This document shows positions 29,458 through 40,303 of a stretch of 64,000 nt of DNA, in pieces. Location: assembly GCF_000614545.1 (NCBI RefSeq), contig NZ_BAKW01000002.1:1-64000 (forward strand), in the 5' to 3' direction. A program made the position numbers and the translations under genes. The notes beneath the pieces are model-generated. The model was not told the DNA's origin. It saw nothing but the letters and a program-made list of their open reading frames with translations, and made no database searches. Source of the stretch: Asaia platycodi JCM 25414 (GTDB lineage Bacteria > Pseudomonadota > Alphaproteobacteria > Acetobacterales > Acetobacteraceae). The stretch's first letter is position 1, and each line of letters opens with the position of its first letter.

Positions 29458-31461
29458 TCAGTGCCAGGTCACAGGCCGCGCGCTGGCGATTTCCTGCTCA
29501 TCGGCAAAGCGCGGCCATTGGGCGCGGGCCAGAGCATGGAGCGACGGTGCGGGCAGGCCCAGCTTGTCGGCGTAGATCCAGAGATAGGCGAAGGCATGGT
29601 GAACGTAGTCCCGCGTTTCGCCATTGGGCAGCAGCTCCATGAAGAGCAGCGGATCATGAATCTGAGCGGATTCGTTCGGTGCGCCGCCTTCCCAGCGTGC
29701 GATGGCACCCGGTCCGGCATTATAGGAGGCGAGGGTATGAATGAGATCACCTCCCTTGGGGGCCTCTTCGGAACGCTCTGACAGACCTGCAAGATACTGC
29801 ACATAAAGCTGGCCGATTTCGAGATTGACGGCCGGGTTGTGCAGCCGCCCTACCATGTCAGCGGGCACATTGATGATGGCAACACCATGAGAGTCGAGTG
29901 CAGGTTTGGGGCCGCTCACGAAGCTTGCGGTCAACGGGCGGATCTGCATCAGCCCATGTGCGCCGGCACTTGAAGACGCCTTGGGATCGAAATTGGATTC
30001 CAGACGGGTCAGCGCATAGACGAGCGCCGGGTCCATCTTGAAACCGTGGCGCGGAGCTAGTTGCGGTGTCGGGAACCCGGCCAGATGAGCGGGGCGACCA
30101 TCACGCGCAGCAAGAATTGTGGCAATCTGCTCGGACAGGTCGTGCAGCCCGGCGGCAGCGGCCACGAGTTGCACCGAATGGCACAGGGCCGTGTCCGAAG
30201 CGATGTCAGGCCACATGCGGCGCAGCAGGGCTTCAGCGCGAGAAGTTTCACCGATCTGAAGCAGGGCGAAGAGACGGTGCCCATGAGGCGTTGCGGCGAC
30301 CGCTTCGACATCGATTTCACCCATGACCGGGATTGGGTTCTGGAGCGCTGTCGTGTCGTCGGCGGAAATGCCTTCATGCCCGTCATTTTGTGCCGGATCC
30401 TGCCCGGAGGTCATGCCCGCATGATGCAGTCCCAGCATCTGTCGCGCTAGAATGCCGTAGAATGTGCCCGGCTCGGCTGCGGCGCGCTGCAGCAGGAAGT
30501 GGTCAGGGTTGGAGCATTGCCGAGATGGCGATGGGCACGCGAGGCCCAATAGGCGGAGGCAGCGCGCAGCTCGTTGGTGGTCGTGCCTGCGCGTGAGGCC
30601 TGTTCGAAATAGCCCAGTGCCTCGTGCAGTGCGCCCTGACGCCAGGCAGCAAGCCCTGCGACATACCCGGCATAACCGAGTTGATGCGCACTCTGGGTGA
30701 AGCCGTTATGGGCGGTTTGCAGCGCGAAGCCGGTTTCGCCCGCGCTGAGCATGCCCAACGCAATCTCTGCCTTGAGCTGGGCTGCATAGAGCGGTGTCAT
30801 GCCTGGGGTGGAATTCACAAGCTTGACGGCGCTCTGCCCACCCTTGAGCCCCCAGGAGAGACGTTCGCCGATCGTGCGATCGAGCAATGGGTTGCGATTG
30901 AGGATATGGGCCAGAGGATCGGGCGCGGAGGTCGCGTTTGCCGATGACACATCTGACGGCGCGAGCGGTGTGGGGAAGCTCTGCGGTGCTACGCTGCCTT
31001 TAGGACTGATCGCGATCAGCAGGCTCTGGACAGCACCCGCATCGGCCAGGCTCGAGAAGGTCTTGAGCACAGACGCAGCTGCACGGGCTCGGATGATAGG
31101 CGGGGTTGAGATAGCGTTCGGCGAGCAGGTCGCCGATCAGCACATTGTCATGGGCCGCTCGCGACCGGGCGATGGCGGTTTCGAAATCGCCGGAGCGCTG
31201 GGCGCGGAAAGCCTCTTTCAGAAGCGCAGCATCTGAGGCGGAAAGGGGATGGGGAAGACCATTCGAACCCCCGGGCGCAGAGGAACGCGGCGTAGCAAAC
31301 GCCGTTTCCTCGCTCTGGGTGTTGTCATGATCGGCAGGGTTGAGCGTCGATTTGCTTTCCTGGGCACGAAGCGGATTGAACGTCGCTCCCGCCACAAGCA
31401 CAGCGCACAGCATCAAGGCACGGGCGCTGTTACTCGACGCGAAATAAGAAATTCCTCGCAT
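29458..31461 (-). CDS. Soluble lytic murein transglycosylase (two frame breaks)
   Basis: About 667 residues, periplasmic. A signal sequence (31461 down: MRGISYFASSNSARALMLCAVLVAGATF) precedes a long alpha-helical superhelical U-domain with repeats, then the SLT (GH23) catalytic domain: LVYALTRLESNFDPKASSSAG with the catalytic Glu, GLMQIRPLTA, and LASYNAGPGAIARWEGG. It cleaves peptidoglycan glycan strands to 1,6-anhydro ends. Frames change near 31087 (two missing or one extra base: AYHP to ARAAASVLKTF) and near 30513 (one base missing: LGNA to NPDHFLLQRAAAEPGTFYG). The catalytic domain itself is intact. Confidence 0.9.
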
Positions 31462-31642
31462 GGTGGGGATGCTGGTATCCCCCCTTGCTCGATAAAGCAA
31501 GAGTGGCAAAAAAAGCACACCAAAGGAGTTCGCTATTCTATGATCGTTTCCTAAATTCTACCAGAGGGATATCGCCAAAAAACCGCATTTTTCGGCCCCC
31601 GAATCACTTTTTTTTCCATAGCTTTTGCGACGGGGGCTGTGC

Positions 31643-32427
31643 TCACGACGAAGCGAGCGATTCAGCCAGGAAAACGAGGTCTTTCCACATCTCCCGACGG
31701 GCTCTGGCGCTGGAAAGCAGCTGCTGCGGATGCTGCATGGCCAGCGCCTCTACCGAGCTGCCATCATCGAGTCGTAATGAGTGCCAGGCGCCGCGTGACC
31801 GGGCCATGCTCGCCTGCTCGTCCATCAGGAGGCGTAACGGGGTCAAGCCGAGCAGGACAAGCCTCGCGGGACGCGCCTTGATGATGGCAGCATTGAGAAG
31901 CGCCCGACATTCGCGGCTTTCGATAAGTGAGACGGCACGCCCACCGGGCGGGCGCCAGGGCAGGGCAGGTGCCTGGGAGAGGGTGGCGCGGTCGAGCCCG
32001 ATACTGGGAAGGATCATATCGAGCAGACGTCCGGTCTCTCCCGCAAAAACCTCGCCGGAGCGATCTTCATCGGCATCCGGTGCATCGCCGATCAGCATGA
32101 GCGTGGCACCGGTCACGATACGCGGGCGCACACTGGTCGAGGCTGTGCGCGCAAGGGCGCATTCTGGAAGGTTTCCACCCCCCAGGCCAGCGCAGCTTGC
32201 GGGTCGAACGGGGTTTGGCGCGGCTGTGCGGGAGGAGGAGCGTTCTCTCTCGCGGCGAGCGCTCGCGCCGGGCGCTGCCGCATGACCTGAGGCAGAGCGA
32301 GCGCGGCCGCGCGGTCAAGTCGAAGGGGTGCGATCTCGTCGAGCGCACAATCGACCCCCCAGTCCCGATAAAGGTCCAGCAGGGCGAGAATCTCGGATTG
32401 GTTCTGACCGGACAGGGAAAGGGACAT
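31643..32427 (-). CDS. Uracil-DNA glycosylase, family 4-like (frame interrupted)
   Basis: About 261 residues. The catalytic part has LMLIGDAPDADEDRSGEVFAGETGRLLDMIL, corresponding to the GExPGxxED...FxGxAGxLLD region of family-4 UDGs, and WRPPGGR; the C-terminal motif is MQHPQQLL where HPxxLL is usual. The N-terminal segment LALLDLYRDWGVD is typical of alphaproteobacterial members. The motif GDAPDADED departs from the usual GEAPG, so activity may differ. One base is missing near 32161 (FQNCALARTASTSV). It is divergent from the TPR gene that starts 51 bases away. Confidence 0.85.
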
Positions 32428-32478
32428 GGTTTCTTATCAGTTTGGTGTCTGAACGGGTTCAGTCTAGATTGTCACACG

Positions 32479-34283
32479 ATGCAAACCAAGCGCTCTCCGT
32501 CCCGGTTCGTCCTTCTTGCCTGTCTGGCCTCTGTCACCGGTGCGTCTGCTGCCAATGCCTCGGCCGCTGGACCTCAGGGCGGTGTGGCACTGATGGCCCC
32601 CGATTATTCGCTGACGGGCAGTCTGCTCGGCAGTATCGTCTCGGTGCAGCGCAATAATGTGAGCGATGCCGATCATGCCCTCTACGCGGCCGTGATGCAG
32701 GGTTACCGCGATCCCGATTTCGTGCTCATGGCCCTGCGTTTTGCCGCGATGGATGCTGGGCCTGACTCCGCCGCACGGGCAGTCACGCTTGCTAGGCTGA
32801 TGCCGCAGCAAAATCTGGCGCGCATTATTCTCGGCACGGCGGCGTTTCGCGACCGTCACTGGAAAAGCGCCGAGGGATTTTTCTCCCTCCACAGCAAGGA
32901 GACCGATGGCCTGCTGCGCATGGCAGGGCGCGGCCTGCGAGACTGGTGTCACTATGGGGCTAACCCTGCCAATGGGCAGGAAGATGATATCACGCTCTCG
33001 CAGGGGGCAATCGACCCGGTGACCTGGCTTGCGCTTTTGCAGCAGGCGCGCATCGCCTCGCTGCGCAACGAGGCGCGTACCGATAGTCTTTTCGCCCAGC
33101 TCGATCGCAGCGCCGCCGCCGTGCCGCCTCTGCTGCGGGTTCAGGCATTGCAATTCGAGGCGGACTGGCTCGCTTTTCGTCATCATGATGCCGAGTCTCG
33201 CCAGAAACTACAAAATGTCGGCAGCCTTCTGCCCGCTTTCCAGCTCGTCGCCGGGCGTCTGCGCCCGGGTCGGATCGGCAGCGATTTTTCTCCAAGTTGG
33301 GGGCTGGCAGAGTTCTATATCGGTGTCACCGCCCTTCTGGGCGATACGACAGCGCATGATGGCGGTAACGCCGGAGCGCCGAGCCCGGATGATGATAAGC
33401 TCAAGGATCTGCGTCAGCTCAAGATCCTCCTGTTGCGTCAGGCCCTGTTTCTCGACCCGGACCTGACGCTGGGCAAGATTCTGCTGGCCGAAGAACTGCG
33501 CAATGACGGCCAGCTCGACATGGCGCAATCGGCGCTCGATGGCGTAGCCGAGGACGATCCTCTGGCGCCGCTCTCGGACCATGCCCAGGCGCAGGTCGCG
33601 CTCAAGCGTCACGATCTGAATGCGGCGCTTCATGCGCTGGAGCGTGTGGTCAAGGCCAACCCGGATAACGCCGATATTCTGAACGAGCTCGGTGCGGTTC
33701 AGGACCAGCTCGGTCATTCCGAGGCCGCCATCGAGACGTTTACCCATGCGCTCAACCATGTGAGCGTAATGGAATCGCGTGTCTGGCCTCTGCTGCTGGG
33801 GCGCGCCATCGCCTGGGATCACCTCAAACGTCGCGACAAGGCCCAGGTCGATCTTGATCGCGCACTGGCACTGGCCCCTTCCGAGCCTGTCCTGCTGAAT
33901 TACGCGGGCTATTCGGATGTCGAACATAACGAGCGCCCTGAACAGGCTCTTCTGCTACTGCGTCGCGCCATGGATATGGCGCCCGACGATGCCGAGATAC
34001 GCGACAGCTATGCCTGGGCGCTGCTCAAGCAGAAGGGCGATCTGGCACAGGCGCTGCCTCTGCTTCTCTCTGCCGTCAATGCGGCGCCCGCCGATGCGGA
34101 GATCGCCTATCATCTGGCGTCGCCTACTGGTATCAGGGGCGTCAGCTGGAAGCGCGCGATCAGTGGAGCCAGGCGCTCAACAACAAGCCCGAGCCCGAGA
34201 CAAAGGTGCTGATCGATGCCGCCCTTGCCGGTGGGCCGGATCTGCCTGTCATGCGCGGGCGTGCCATTCCCTCGCCTCGATGA
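32479..34283 (+). CDS. Exported tetratricopeptide-repeat protein (frame interrupted near end)
   Basis: About 601 residues with a signal peptide (residues 1-29, cleaved near ANASA) and several TPR units in the C-terminal half, for example [34 protein letters not shown] and the last ones around residues 490-570. It probably acts as a periplasmic protein-protein scaffold. Near 34115 one G is missing: restoring it gives [23 protein letters not shown] and a TGA at 34281-34283 that overlaps the ATG of ispE as ATGA. TPR-ispE adjacency is common in alphaproteobacteria. Confidence 0.87.
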
Positions 34284-35184
34284 GTCCGTTGATGTTTTCT
34301 GCCTGTTCGCTGGCGCATGCCAAGATCAATCTGTTTCTGCACATTACCGCACGCCGCGAGAACGGCTATCACGAACTCGACTCTCTGGCCGTGTTCGCCG
34401 AGACAGCCGATGTGCTGACACTCGAAGCGTCCCGCCCTGTCGAACACGGCATGAGCCTTGCAATCGACGGACCTTTCGGCGCCGGGCTCGAAGCCGGGTC
34501 GGATAACCTTGTGCTGCGCGCCGCTGCGGCCCTGCGCGAAACCGCAAATCTGGCTGACAGCCTGCCTGCGTGGCAGATGCGGCTTACCAAAAACCTGCCC
34601 GTGGCTTCCGGTATCGGTGGCGGCTCGGCTGATGCTGCTGCCGCGCTGCGTCTTCTGGCGGCGGCCTGGCAGTGTGAAGATCTCGACCTTGCGCCGATTG
34701 CTGCATCGCTCGGGGCGGATGTGCCGGTCTGTCTCGCTCAGAAGACTCAGCGCATGCAGGGAATTGGCGAAGTTCTGGTCTCAGCCCCTCGCTTGCCGCG
34801 CTGTGCCATGGTGCTGGTCAATCCTGCGTTGCCGTGCCAACCCCCGCCGTTTTTCGCGCCTGGAAGGAGTCTGGTGTGCTGTTCCGTCAGGCTGCTTCGC
34901 TGCCCGGCCATTGGGATGACGTTAAGGGGATGGCCGCGAGCCTGAGATCAACTTCGAATGATCTGCAGGCTCCGGCGATTGCTCTCTTTCCTGTAATCGG
35001 TGAAGTCTTGAACACTCTGGAGCGTTCCGAATCCTGCCATTTCGCCCGCATGAGCGGGTCCGGAGCGACGTGTTTCGGCCTTTATGACGGTGTGGATGCG
35101 GCGCGTCATGCGGCAACGGCCTTGCGTGCTCATGGATGGTGGGCAGAAGCAGGGTGGGTTCAGATCGCAGGAGACCAGATCTGA
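34280..35184 (+). CDS. ispE: 4-diphosphocytidyl-2-C-methyl-D-erythritol kinase (frame interrupted)
   Basis: A GHMP kinase of about 301 residues, the fourth enzyme of the methylerythritol phosphate isoprenoid route, which also supplies hopanoid precursors. [22 protein letters not shown] (start), the ATP motif [17 protein letters not shown] and the C-terminal [13 protein letters not shown] are diagnostic. One base is missing near 34831, between LVNPALP and [12 protein letters not shown]. As the enzyme is essential in bacteria relying on this pathway, the break is most probably a sequence error. Translationally coupled to the TPR gene. Confidence 0.95.
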
Positions 35185-35256
35185 CCTTCTGAGCCGAGAC
35201 ATGGCCTTTTTCAGCCCGGCTGTTCTCGCGCGCCATCATGCTTTGGGCAATCTGAA

Positions 35257-35661
35257 ATGAGGGATCTTTCGGTCATGGGTGCAAGAATGCAGGTCATCCA
35301 GAAAGAGGATGGCACAGGCGCGACGCTCCGTTTTCTCGAAGGGAGCGGAATCGAGGGGGAGATCGACCTGACGCTCGATCAGCTCAGCCAGCTTATCACG
35401 AGCCTCGGTCGTGTGCGCTATGCTATGACGGCTAACCAGCCTCAGCCGCCGATCGGAAATGTGCCGTTTCTACCGGTATACAGCACGAACTGGGCGTTAC
35501 AGATCGATGCCCTTACTGAGGGGTCGACCCTGGCTTACCAGCACCCGGCATATGGACCGGTCGGACTGGTTTTCGCACCCGAAGATATCGAAAAACTGCT
35601 TAAGGGTCTCAAACAGCATCGAGCGCTGATGGCAGCCAATACCTCCCGCCAGCCGAGTTAG
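35257..35661 (+). CDS. Hypothetical protein
   Basis: A 134-residue protein (or 128 from ATG 35275) of unknown function, intact, without signal peptide or membrane segment. It is soluble and mixed alpha/beta in composition, with the segment LTLDQLSQLITSLGRVRYAM and a proline-rich PQPPIGNVPFLP. No family recognised. It follows ispE on the same strand after 72 bases. Confidence 0.6.
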   Translation: MRDLSVMGARMQVIQKEDGTGATLRFLEGSGIEGEIDLTLDQLSQLITSLGRVRYAMTANQPQPPIGNVPFLPVYSTNWALQIDALTEGSTLAYQHPAYGPVGLVFAPEDIEKLLKGLKQHRALMAANTSRQPS

Positions 35662-35736
35662 ACGGAATCTGCCTTGGAGCAATGCCCGGTCCGGTGGTCT
35701 TTTCCCCGGATAGAAAGCCGCGCACGCAGGATCTTC

Positions 35737-37212
35737 TTATATCGGGAGGTCGAGAGGCTCACCGTAGACATGGACCTTTTCCAGGTGAAGAATGGTCTTC
35801 TTCAGCGTCGTAATCTTGATGAAGCGGCAGGTGACATCAGGGTAGAGATCAATTTCCAGAGGTTTGCCGTCGCTACCGCCGAATTGACGCTGTTGCACAT
35901 GAAGTAGTGACCAGTCGGTGCTGTCGGTTGAGCAATAGACGCGCAAGGGAAGGCATCTTCTGGCAACGATCTCGTTATCGCATCTGTTAAAAATACTGAC
36001 GTGATCGATCTTGTGGAGACTCAATAGATCGATAATCAAGAACGGACTCTGTTCGTCCGCAGTATGAAAAGCCATGAGATCCGTTTTCGACGCATTTATG
36101 GCATTCAAAGCCTGCTCTTCAGCGGAGTTTCCGGCGGCATATTCTGTATGCGAACTGATGATGGCTTTCTTGTCGTGCGACACATTGCGATACCGCCCTT
36201 TCTTGTAGGGAGCCGGTGATCGTCCTTCCCAGAGGCCGATTGTCATATAATGATGATGGGGGTCAAAGCAGAGGCCATTGGCGATCTGATAGCCGCAATC
36301 GGGATTCATATTGAGATACCAGAAATCATCGATCTGGAATATTTTCTGCATGGGCGGCTTTTCTGAAAAACGCCGTTTGATTGCGTCAACTTCATCAGCG
36401 GATATCGCGTCGATATAGGCGTCGATCCCCTGGTTGAAGGCGATCTGCCGCCCCTCCACCAGGGCGTAGGAATAAGGAAGGACGTGATATTTGTATCGTG
36501 CATCCTGTGTTGGCAGGAGATCGATCTCTCCGAGAAATGAGGGAACACTGAAAAATCCCCAGAGCTGGGTATAGATATTTTCTGCCTCGGAGAGCCATGA
36601 GGAAATGAATGAAAATGTGCTGATGCCCATGACAATATTATGAGCAGATCTGATGAGGTCGAAATCCCGTTGTGGAGAGACGTGGTCCAGGAAGCGCGCT
36701 TCAGGGAAGGCCTGTCGGAGCATCCTGCAATATAGACTGTCATCCACCTGACCCATAAAGACAGGATTCAGATTGGTTTCTTCTATGATCTTCTTGTAAT
36801 AAGATATAGGTAATAAAGGGTATTGAGAGAATCCAAATATCAATTCTCCACATCTTATATTGATGACGAGGTCGTCTTTATCAACAGCGACAGGATGAAT
36901 GATCGGAAAGAGTCTGCGGTAATGATCCGCATTCTTCATTAGAAAATGTTTTTGCAGATAACCGTCGAAGACGACCAGATCAGGCTTGTATTGCTCTATT
37001 ATTGCAATCACCTCTTCTTCAGAGGAAAAGAAATCGTTTATGTGGAGTGTACGATAGGGCGACTCATCTATGTCGGGGGTGGTGAGGCCATATTCATCAA
37101 GTTTGACATTGAATATCGTGGACTCTGGCCAATGTTTAGAGATTTCATTTGCGGATATATACTGTATTATTCTATTGCCTATATTTCCATGACTCCTGAT
37201 CTTGAAGATCAT
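35737..37212 (-). CDS. Glycosyltransferase-like protein with C-terminal discoidin (F5/8 type C) domain
   Basis: About 491 residues. The N-terminus MIFKIRSHGNIGNRIIQYISA recalls GT11-type alpha-1,2-fucosyltransferases (GxxGNxxFQY), and residues 115-215 contain LVINIRCGELIFG. A central segment, YLNMNPDCGYQIANGLCFDP...HYMTIGLWEGRSP, matches the YLxxNPDVxxAGxDPxxHYLxxGxxEGRxP unit found in some polysaccharide glycosyltransferases. The last 140 residues look like a discoidin/F5-8C carbohydrate-binding domain (FLIIDLLSLHKIDHVSIFNR, LRVYCSTDSTDWSLL, CRFIKITTLKKTILHLEKVHVYG). Start 37212 has GGAGA 7 bases upstream. The gene is markedly AT-richer than its neighbours, which suggests transfer. Family assignments are by eye. 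Confidence 0.7.
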   Translation of the reverse strand: MIFKIRSHGNIGNRIIQYISANEISKHWPESTIFNVKLDEYGLTTPDIDESPYRTLHINDFFSSEEEVIAIIEQYKPDLVVFDGYLQKHFLMKNADHYRRLFPIIHPVAVDKDDLVINIRCGELIFGFSQYPLLPISYYKKIIEETNLNPVFMGQVDDSLYCRMLRQAFPEARFLDHVSPQRDFDLIRSAHNIVMGISTFSFISSWLSEAENIYTQLWGFFSVPSFLGEIDLLPTQDARYKYHVLPYSYALVEGRQIAFNQGIDAYIDAISADEVDAIKRRFSEKPPMQKIFQIDDFWYLNMNPDCGYQIANGLCFDPHHHYMTIGLWEGRSPAPYKKGRYRNVSHDKKAIISSHTEYAAGNSAEEQALNAINASKTDLMAFHTADEQSPFLIIDLLSLHKIDHVSIFNRCDNEIVARRCLPLRVYCSTDSTDWSLLHVQQRQFGGSDGKPLEIDLYPDVTCRFIKITTLKKTILHLEKVHVYGEPLDLPI

Positions 37213-37697
37213 AACAATATCTCCGAATAACATATTTTTGAAAGATTTCAGGATGAATAGATCGTATTTTTACTTGTAATTTGTCAAGTTTGACACTGCC
37301 CTAAATGACTGTTTGCGCGGCACGTAGGAAAATTATCAGGTCCCTTCGAGGTCGAAATCACGACGATCTGCGCTGGTTCCGAGAGGAATTCGTCTATTAT
37401 TCCGAAATATTCACTATATCGCGACGCAATTCCCTTCTGTTGTCACGATACAGCGTGACGAATAGAGAGTCTGTATTGTCTTGCTGTGGCTGGCCGTCCT
37501 GTGTCCTTGTGTCAAGGATAATGACGTCCTCGGTTCTTGTGCCGCGAGACGACTCTGTCTGGCGATGAGGGCTTTTCATGCCTTCCAGAAGGTGCGGCAG
37601 AATGGAGCAGACGATCATCCTGCTTTGCCTTCGTGAGTCTGTCCTCATGGGCCGAGGGCAGCAGAACGAGAACCTGTTGGTGCCTGTGATGATCGTG
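37213..37697. other. AT-richer non-coding stretch upstream of the glycosyltransferase
   Basis: No credible gene; small frames on both strands lack family features. A hairpin GTCACG/CGTGAC (37442-37447 with 37454-37459) is present. The stretch shares the lower GC of the adjacent glycosyltransferase gene and probably carries its promoter. No transposase remnant was recognised. Confidence 0.4.
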
Positions 37698-37720
37698 TCG
37701 AGGTGATCGCGTCACCTCGA
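37698..37720. repeat. Perfect 9-bp inverted repeat
   Basis: TCGAGGTGA (37698-37706) and TCACCTCGA (37712-37720) with a TCGCG spacer, 20 bases beyond the stop of the short-chain dehydrogenase. There is no T tract, so it may be a weak terminator or a protein-binding site. Confidence 0.45.
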
Positions 37721-37740
37721 TATGGGGGGGCAGAGCCTGT

Positions 37741-38741
37741 TCAGACTCTTCGGCGTATTGCTGCCCAGCCAAGCATTAATGCAGCTACGGATAGAACCGT
37801 TGCGCTGAAGCCGATCCGCCTTGGAATTGTCAGCAGCAGCGGCTTGCGCCCCTGATCGCGCAGGGGAATTCCTTCATAGGGTCCATGGGCGGCATAAGCG
37901 CCGGGCTGGCTTTCAACAAGCGTGTCGGTTTCTGTGTCGGCCTTGCCCGACGCGTATTGGGCAGTGATACCTTTTCTGGCGAGATAGCGATCGCGCAGCG
38001 AGGGGGCGACGCCATTGATCAGGCTCGGCAGGATCGACGACGCACCGACCCAGATATCGCGATGATGGCCCAGTACGGCCTGGCAGATCGCATGGGCGGC
38101 TACTTCGGCTCATAGATACGACCGCTGGGCTTGAGCGCATGGCCCGAGCGATTGCGGCTCCAGCCCAGACGCGGGGTGTTGATGGAAGGAAGATGCACGA
38201 CAGTCAGATCGATGCGGTCGGATAGCGCCCTGATTTCCGGGCGCACGCTGTCGCAGAACGCGCTGATTGCGGCATGGGCGCCGTTTATGGCGGCCTGAAG
38301 CGGCAGACCGCGCAGCGGATGGGCAAGTCCGAGATTGACGATCGTGCCGCTACCGCGTCGGCGCATGCAGGCCAGCGCCGCCTGGGTGCCGAAAACAGAG
38401 CCGAGATAGGTCACGTCAGTCACGCGTCTGAGCGTCTCGGCATCGAGCGACAATACCGGCCCGATAGCCGTCACACCTGCTGCGTTGATCCATACCGTGA
38501 TCGCGCCGAGCTCGCGTTCAACGCGCTCAGCAGCGTCGGAAACGGCTTGTGCATCCGAGATATCGACCGGCAGGACGAGCGTGCGTATGGCGTTTGCTTC
38601 GAGTTCAACCGCAGCATCCTGCAGGCGCTGCTCGTTACGGCCCATGAGGGCAATGTCGAAACCATAGGATGCCAGCATACGCACCGTGGCACGCCCGATA
38701 CCGGCTCCGGCGCCTGTGACGACGGCAATCTGGTTGGGCAT
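37741..38741 (-). CDS. Short-chain dehydrogenase/reductase with C-terminal membrane anchor (frame interrupted)
   Basis: About 333 residues. The NAD(P) motif TGAGAGIGRATV lies at residues 9-20, and INAAGVTAIGP is the NNAG-like motif. The SDR catalytic Tyr-x3-Lys is replaced by a region NGAHAAISAFCDSV, so catalysis is uncertain. The given frame stops at 38100; restoring one G near 38107 gives YEPEVAAHAICQAVLGHHRDIWVG and a tail ending in a hydrophobic segment (TVLSVAALMLGWAAIRRRV) at 37741. Start at 38741 has AGGA upstream; 38756 is an alternative. Substrate unknown. Confidence 0.8.
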
Positions 38742-38761
38742 GGCGGCAATCCTCATACAAT

Positions 38762-39372
38762 CTACAGTAGGGTGACAGCCAGAATGCCAGCGATAATGAG
38801 AAAGAGAAAGCCCGCCATGACCAGCGTCAGGCGACGCTCGATGAAGTCCTTGATCGGCGCGCCGTAGAACCAGAGCAATGTTGCCACCAGAAAGAACCGC
38901 GCACCACGTGTGACGAGGCTGGCCGCCAGAAACGGCAGAATGGCGAAATGCGCTGCGCCAGCGGCAATGGTGACGATCTTGAACGGAATGGGGGTCAGGC
39001 CCTTGAGCAGGATGATCGCCACGCCGTAGTGACGGAATTTGTCCTGCAGCATCGCAAGGCTGTGTTCGGCATGATAGAAATGCACGATCGGTAGTGCGAC
39101 ATGCTGTAGCAGAACCGCGCCGATCACCCAGCCCAGCATGGCCCCCGAGACGGAACCGATCGTGCAGATTGCTGCAAGCCTGAACGCTCGCTCACGCGCC
39201 GCCAGCACCATCGGATCAGCATCAGATCGACCGGAATGGGAAAGAACGAGGCCTCGGCAAAGGCGACAGCAAACAGCCACCAGCTGGCATGAGGCGAGGC
39301 CGCCAAAGCGAGTGTGCGACGATAAAGCGGCTGGAACACGAGCAGGCCTCCGGCAATCAGGAAGTCCGTCAA
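38762..39372 (-). CDS. YqaA/DedA-like (SNARE-associated) membrane protein (frame interrupted)
   Basis: About 203 residues, polytopic, of the VTT/DedA superfamily (YqaA-type). ASFFPIPVDLMLIPMVLAARERAFRLAA is restored when one C is added near 39216; IGSVSGAMLGWVIG, KGLTPIPFKIVTIAAG and ASLVTRGARFFLVA follow, the last matching the family's conserved RxxRF motif. These proteins affect membrane energetics and lipid flipping. It is adjacent to the upstream ynfA-type gene on the same strand. Confidence 0.85.
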
Positions 39373-39388
39373 TGACCCAGGCCGCTCC

Positions 39389-39715
39389 TTATGTCGAGCG
39401 CGGCGCCCAGAGAATCAGTGCCGCACCGCACAGGCAGATTGCAGCACCTGCCAGCTCCCACCGGTCGGGGCTGCGTCCTTCGAACACGCGCATCCAGATC
39501 AGCGAGGCGGTAATGTAGACACCGCCATAGGCCGCATAGGCCCGGCCCGCACTGTCGCTGTCGACCCGTGTCAGGATGAGCGCGAAAAGCGTCAGACTGA
39601 ACAGACCGGGGATGATCCACCAGACGGAACGCTCCATGCGTAACCACGCCCAGAAGGCGAAGCAGCCGGCGATTTCAGCAAAGCCAGCCGCGATATAGAA
39701 AAAAAGGGTTAGCAT
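39389..39715 (-). CDS. YnfA/UPF0060-family inner-membrane protein
   Basis: A 108-residue protein with four hydrophobic helices, exactly the family length. Signatures are [22 protein letters not shown] at the start, [21 protein letters not shown] in the middle, and [18 protein letters not shown] at the end. YnfA proteins belong to the small-multidrug-resistance-like superfamily; physiological substrates are unclear. The ATG at 39715 fits the family start; longer in-frame extensions upstream are not supported. Confidence 0.9.
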   Translation of the reverse strand: MLTLFFYIAAGFAEIAGCFAFWAWLRMERSVWWIIPGLFSLTLFALILTRVDSDSAGRAYAAYGGVYITASLIWMRVFEGRSPDRWELAGAAICLCGAALILWAPRST

Positions 39716-39933
39716 CGTTGCGTCCAGAATCGGGTTTTCGAAGGCCGTCATGGAATCACAGAAACAAAGGTGTGGCCACTTCAGGCGCGCCACCGGTCGC
39801 GTGAGGACGTGAAAGCATGAGTGACGCGCTTTCGGGTGCAGAAAAATGGATCGGGCGGTTTTCCTGTCCCCGCCCTTATGAGTCTGAATTCTTCTAGGCG
39901 TCTCTTTTTGCAAACGGCCATTCGCTCGGTAGG

Positions 39934-40221
39934 ATGATCACCGAGCGCGCACCGGTCATTACATCTCACTCCGCATTCTTTATTTCAACAGGCATCGGAA
40001 CGCGGCAGGGGCGGTCTCTGGATTTTCGCAAAATCTACCAGACCGGTCGGCGACATCATGACGCGCTTTATGAGGGAATCCTCAACGCGGCAGGCGACGA
40101 GATTGCCGGGCACTGGGTTATCCCGGGCGACTGGAGTGGGTCATTCCTGATGATCAGGCGCAAGGTGATAACGACCTTGCAGGTTACCGAAGTGGGTGAT
40201 CGAGCGGAGTCCAACTGCTGA
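39934..40221 (+). CDS. Small conserved hypothetical protein, N-terminus uncertain
   Basis: A 95-residue frame whose C-terminal two thirds ([31 protein letters not shown]) resembles a small conserved beta-strand domain seen in uncharacterised proteins (pattern GEWxIPGxWSGxFLMIR). The N-terminal 30 residues look unrelated and may be wrong start or frame. No signal peptide. Nothing is known of its role. Confidence 0.45.
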   Translation: MITERAPVITSHSAFFISTGIGTRQGRSLDFRKIYQTGRRHHDALYEGILNAAGDEIAGHWVIPGDWSGSFLMIRRKVITTLQVTEVGDRAESNC

Positions 40222-40303
40222 ACTTTTCAACCGAGATCGATCATTGCTTTATGGGGCGTTCTGTATAAAACACACAGAAATCGTTGAATGCGTCGAGACT
40301 GGT

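Noticed and set aside
37213-37740. Insertion-sequence remnant next to the AT-rich glycosyltransferase gene
   Set aside because: No transposase fragment, terminal repeats or target duplication were found; only isolated hairpins.
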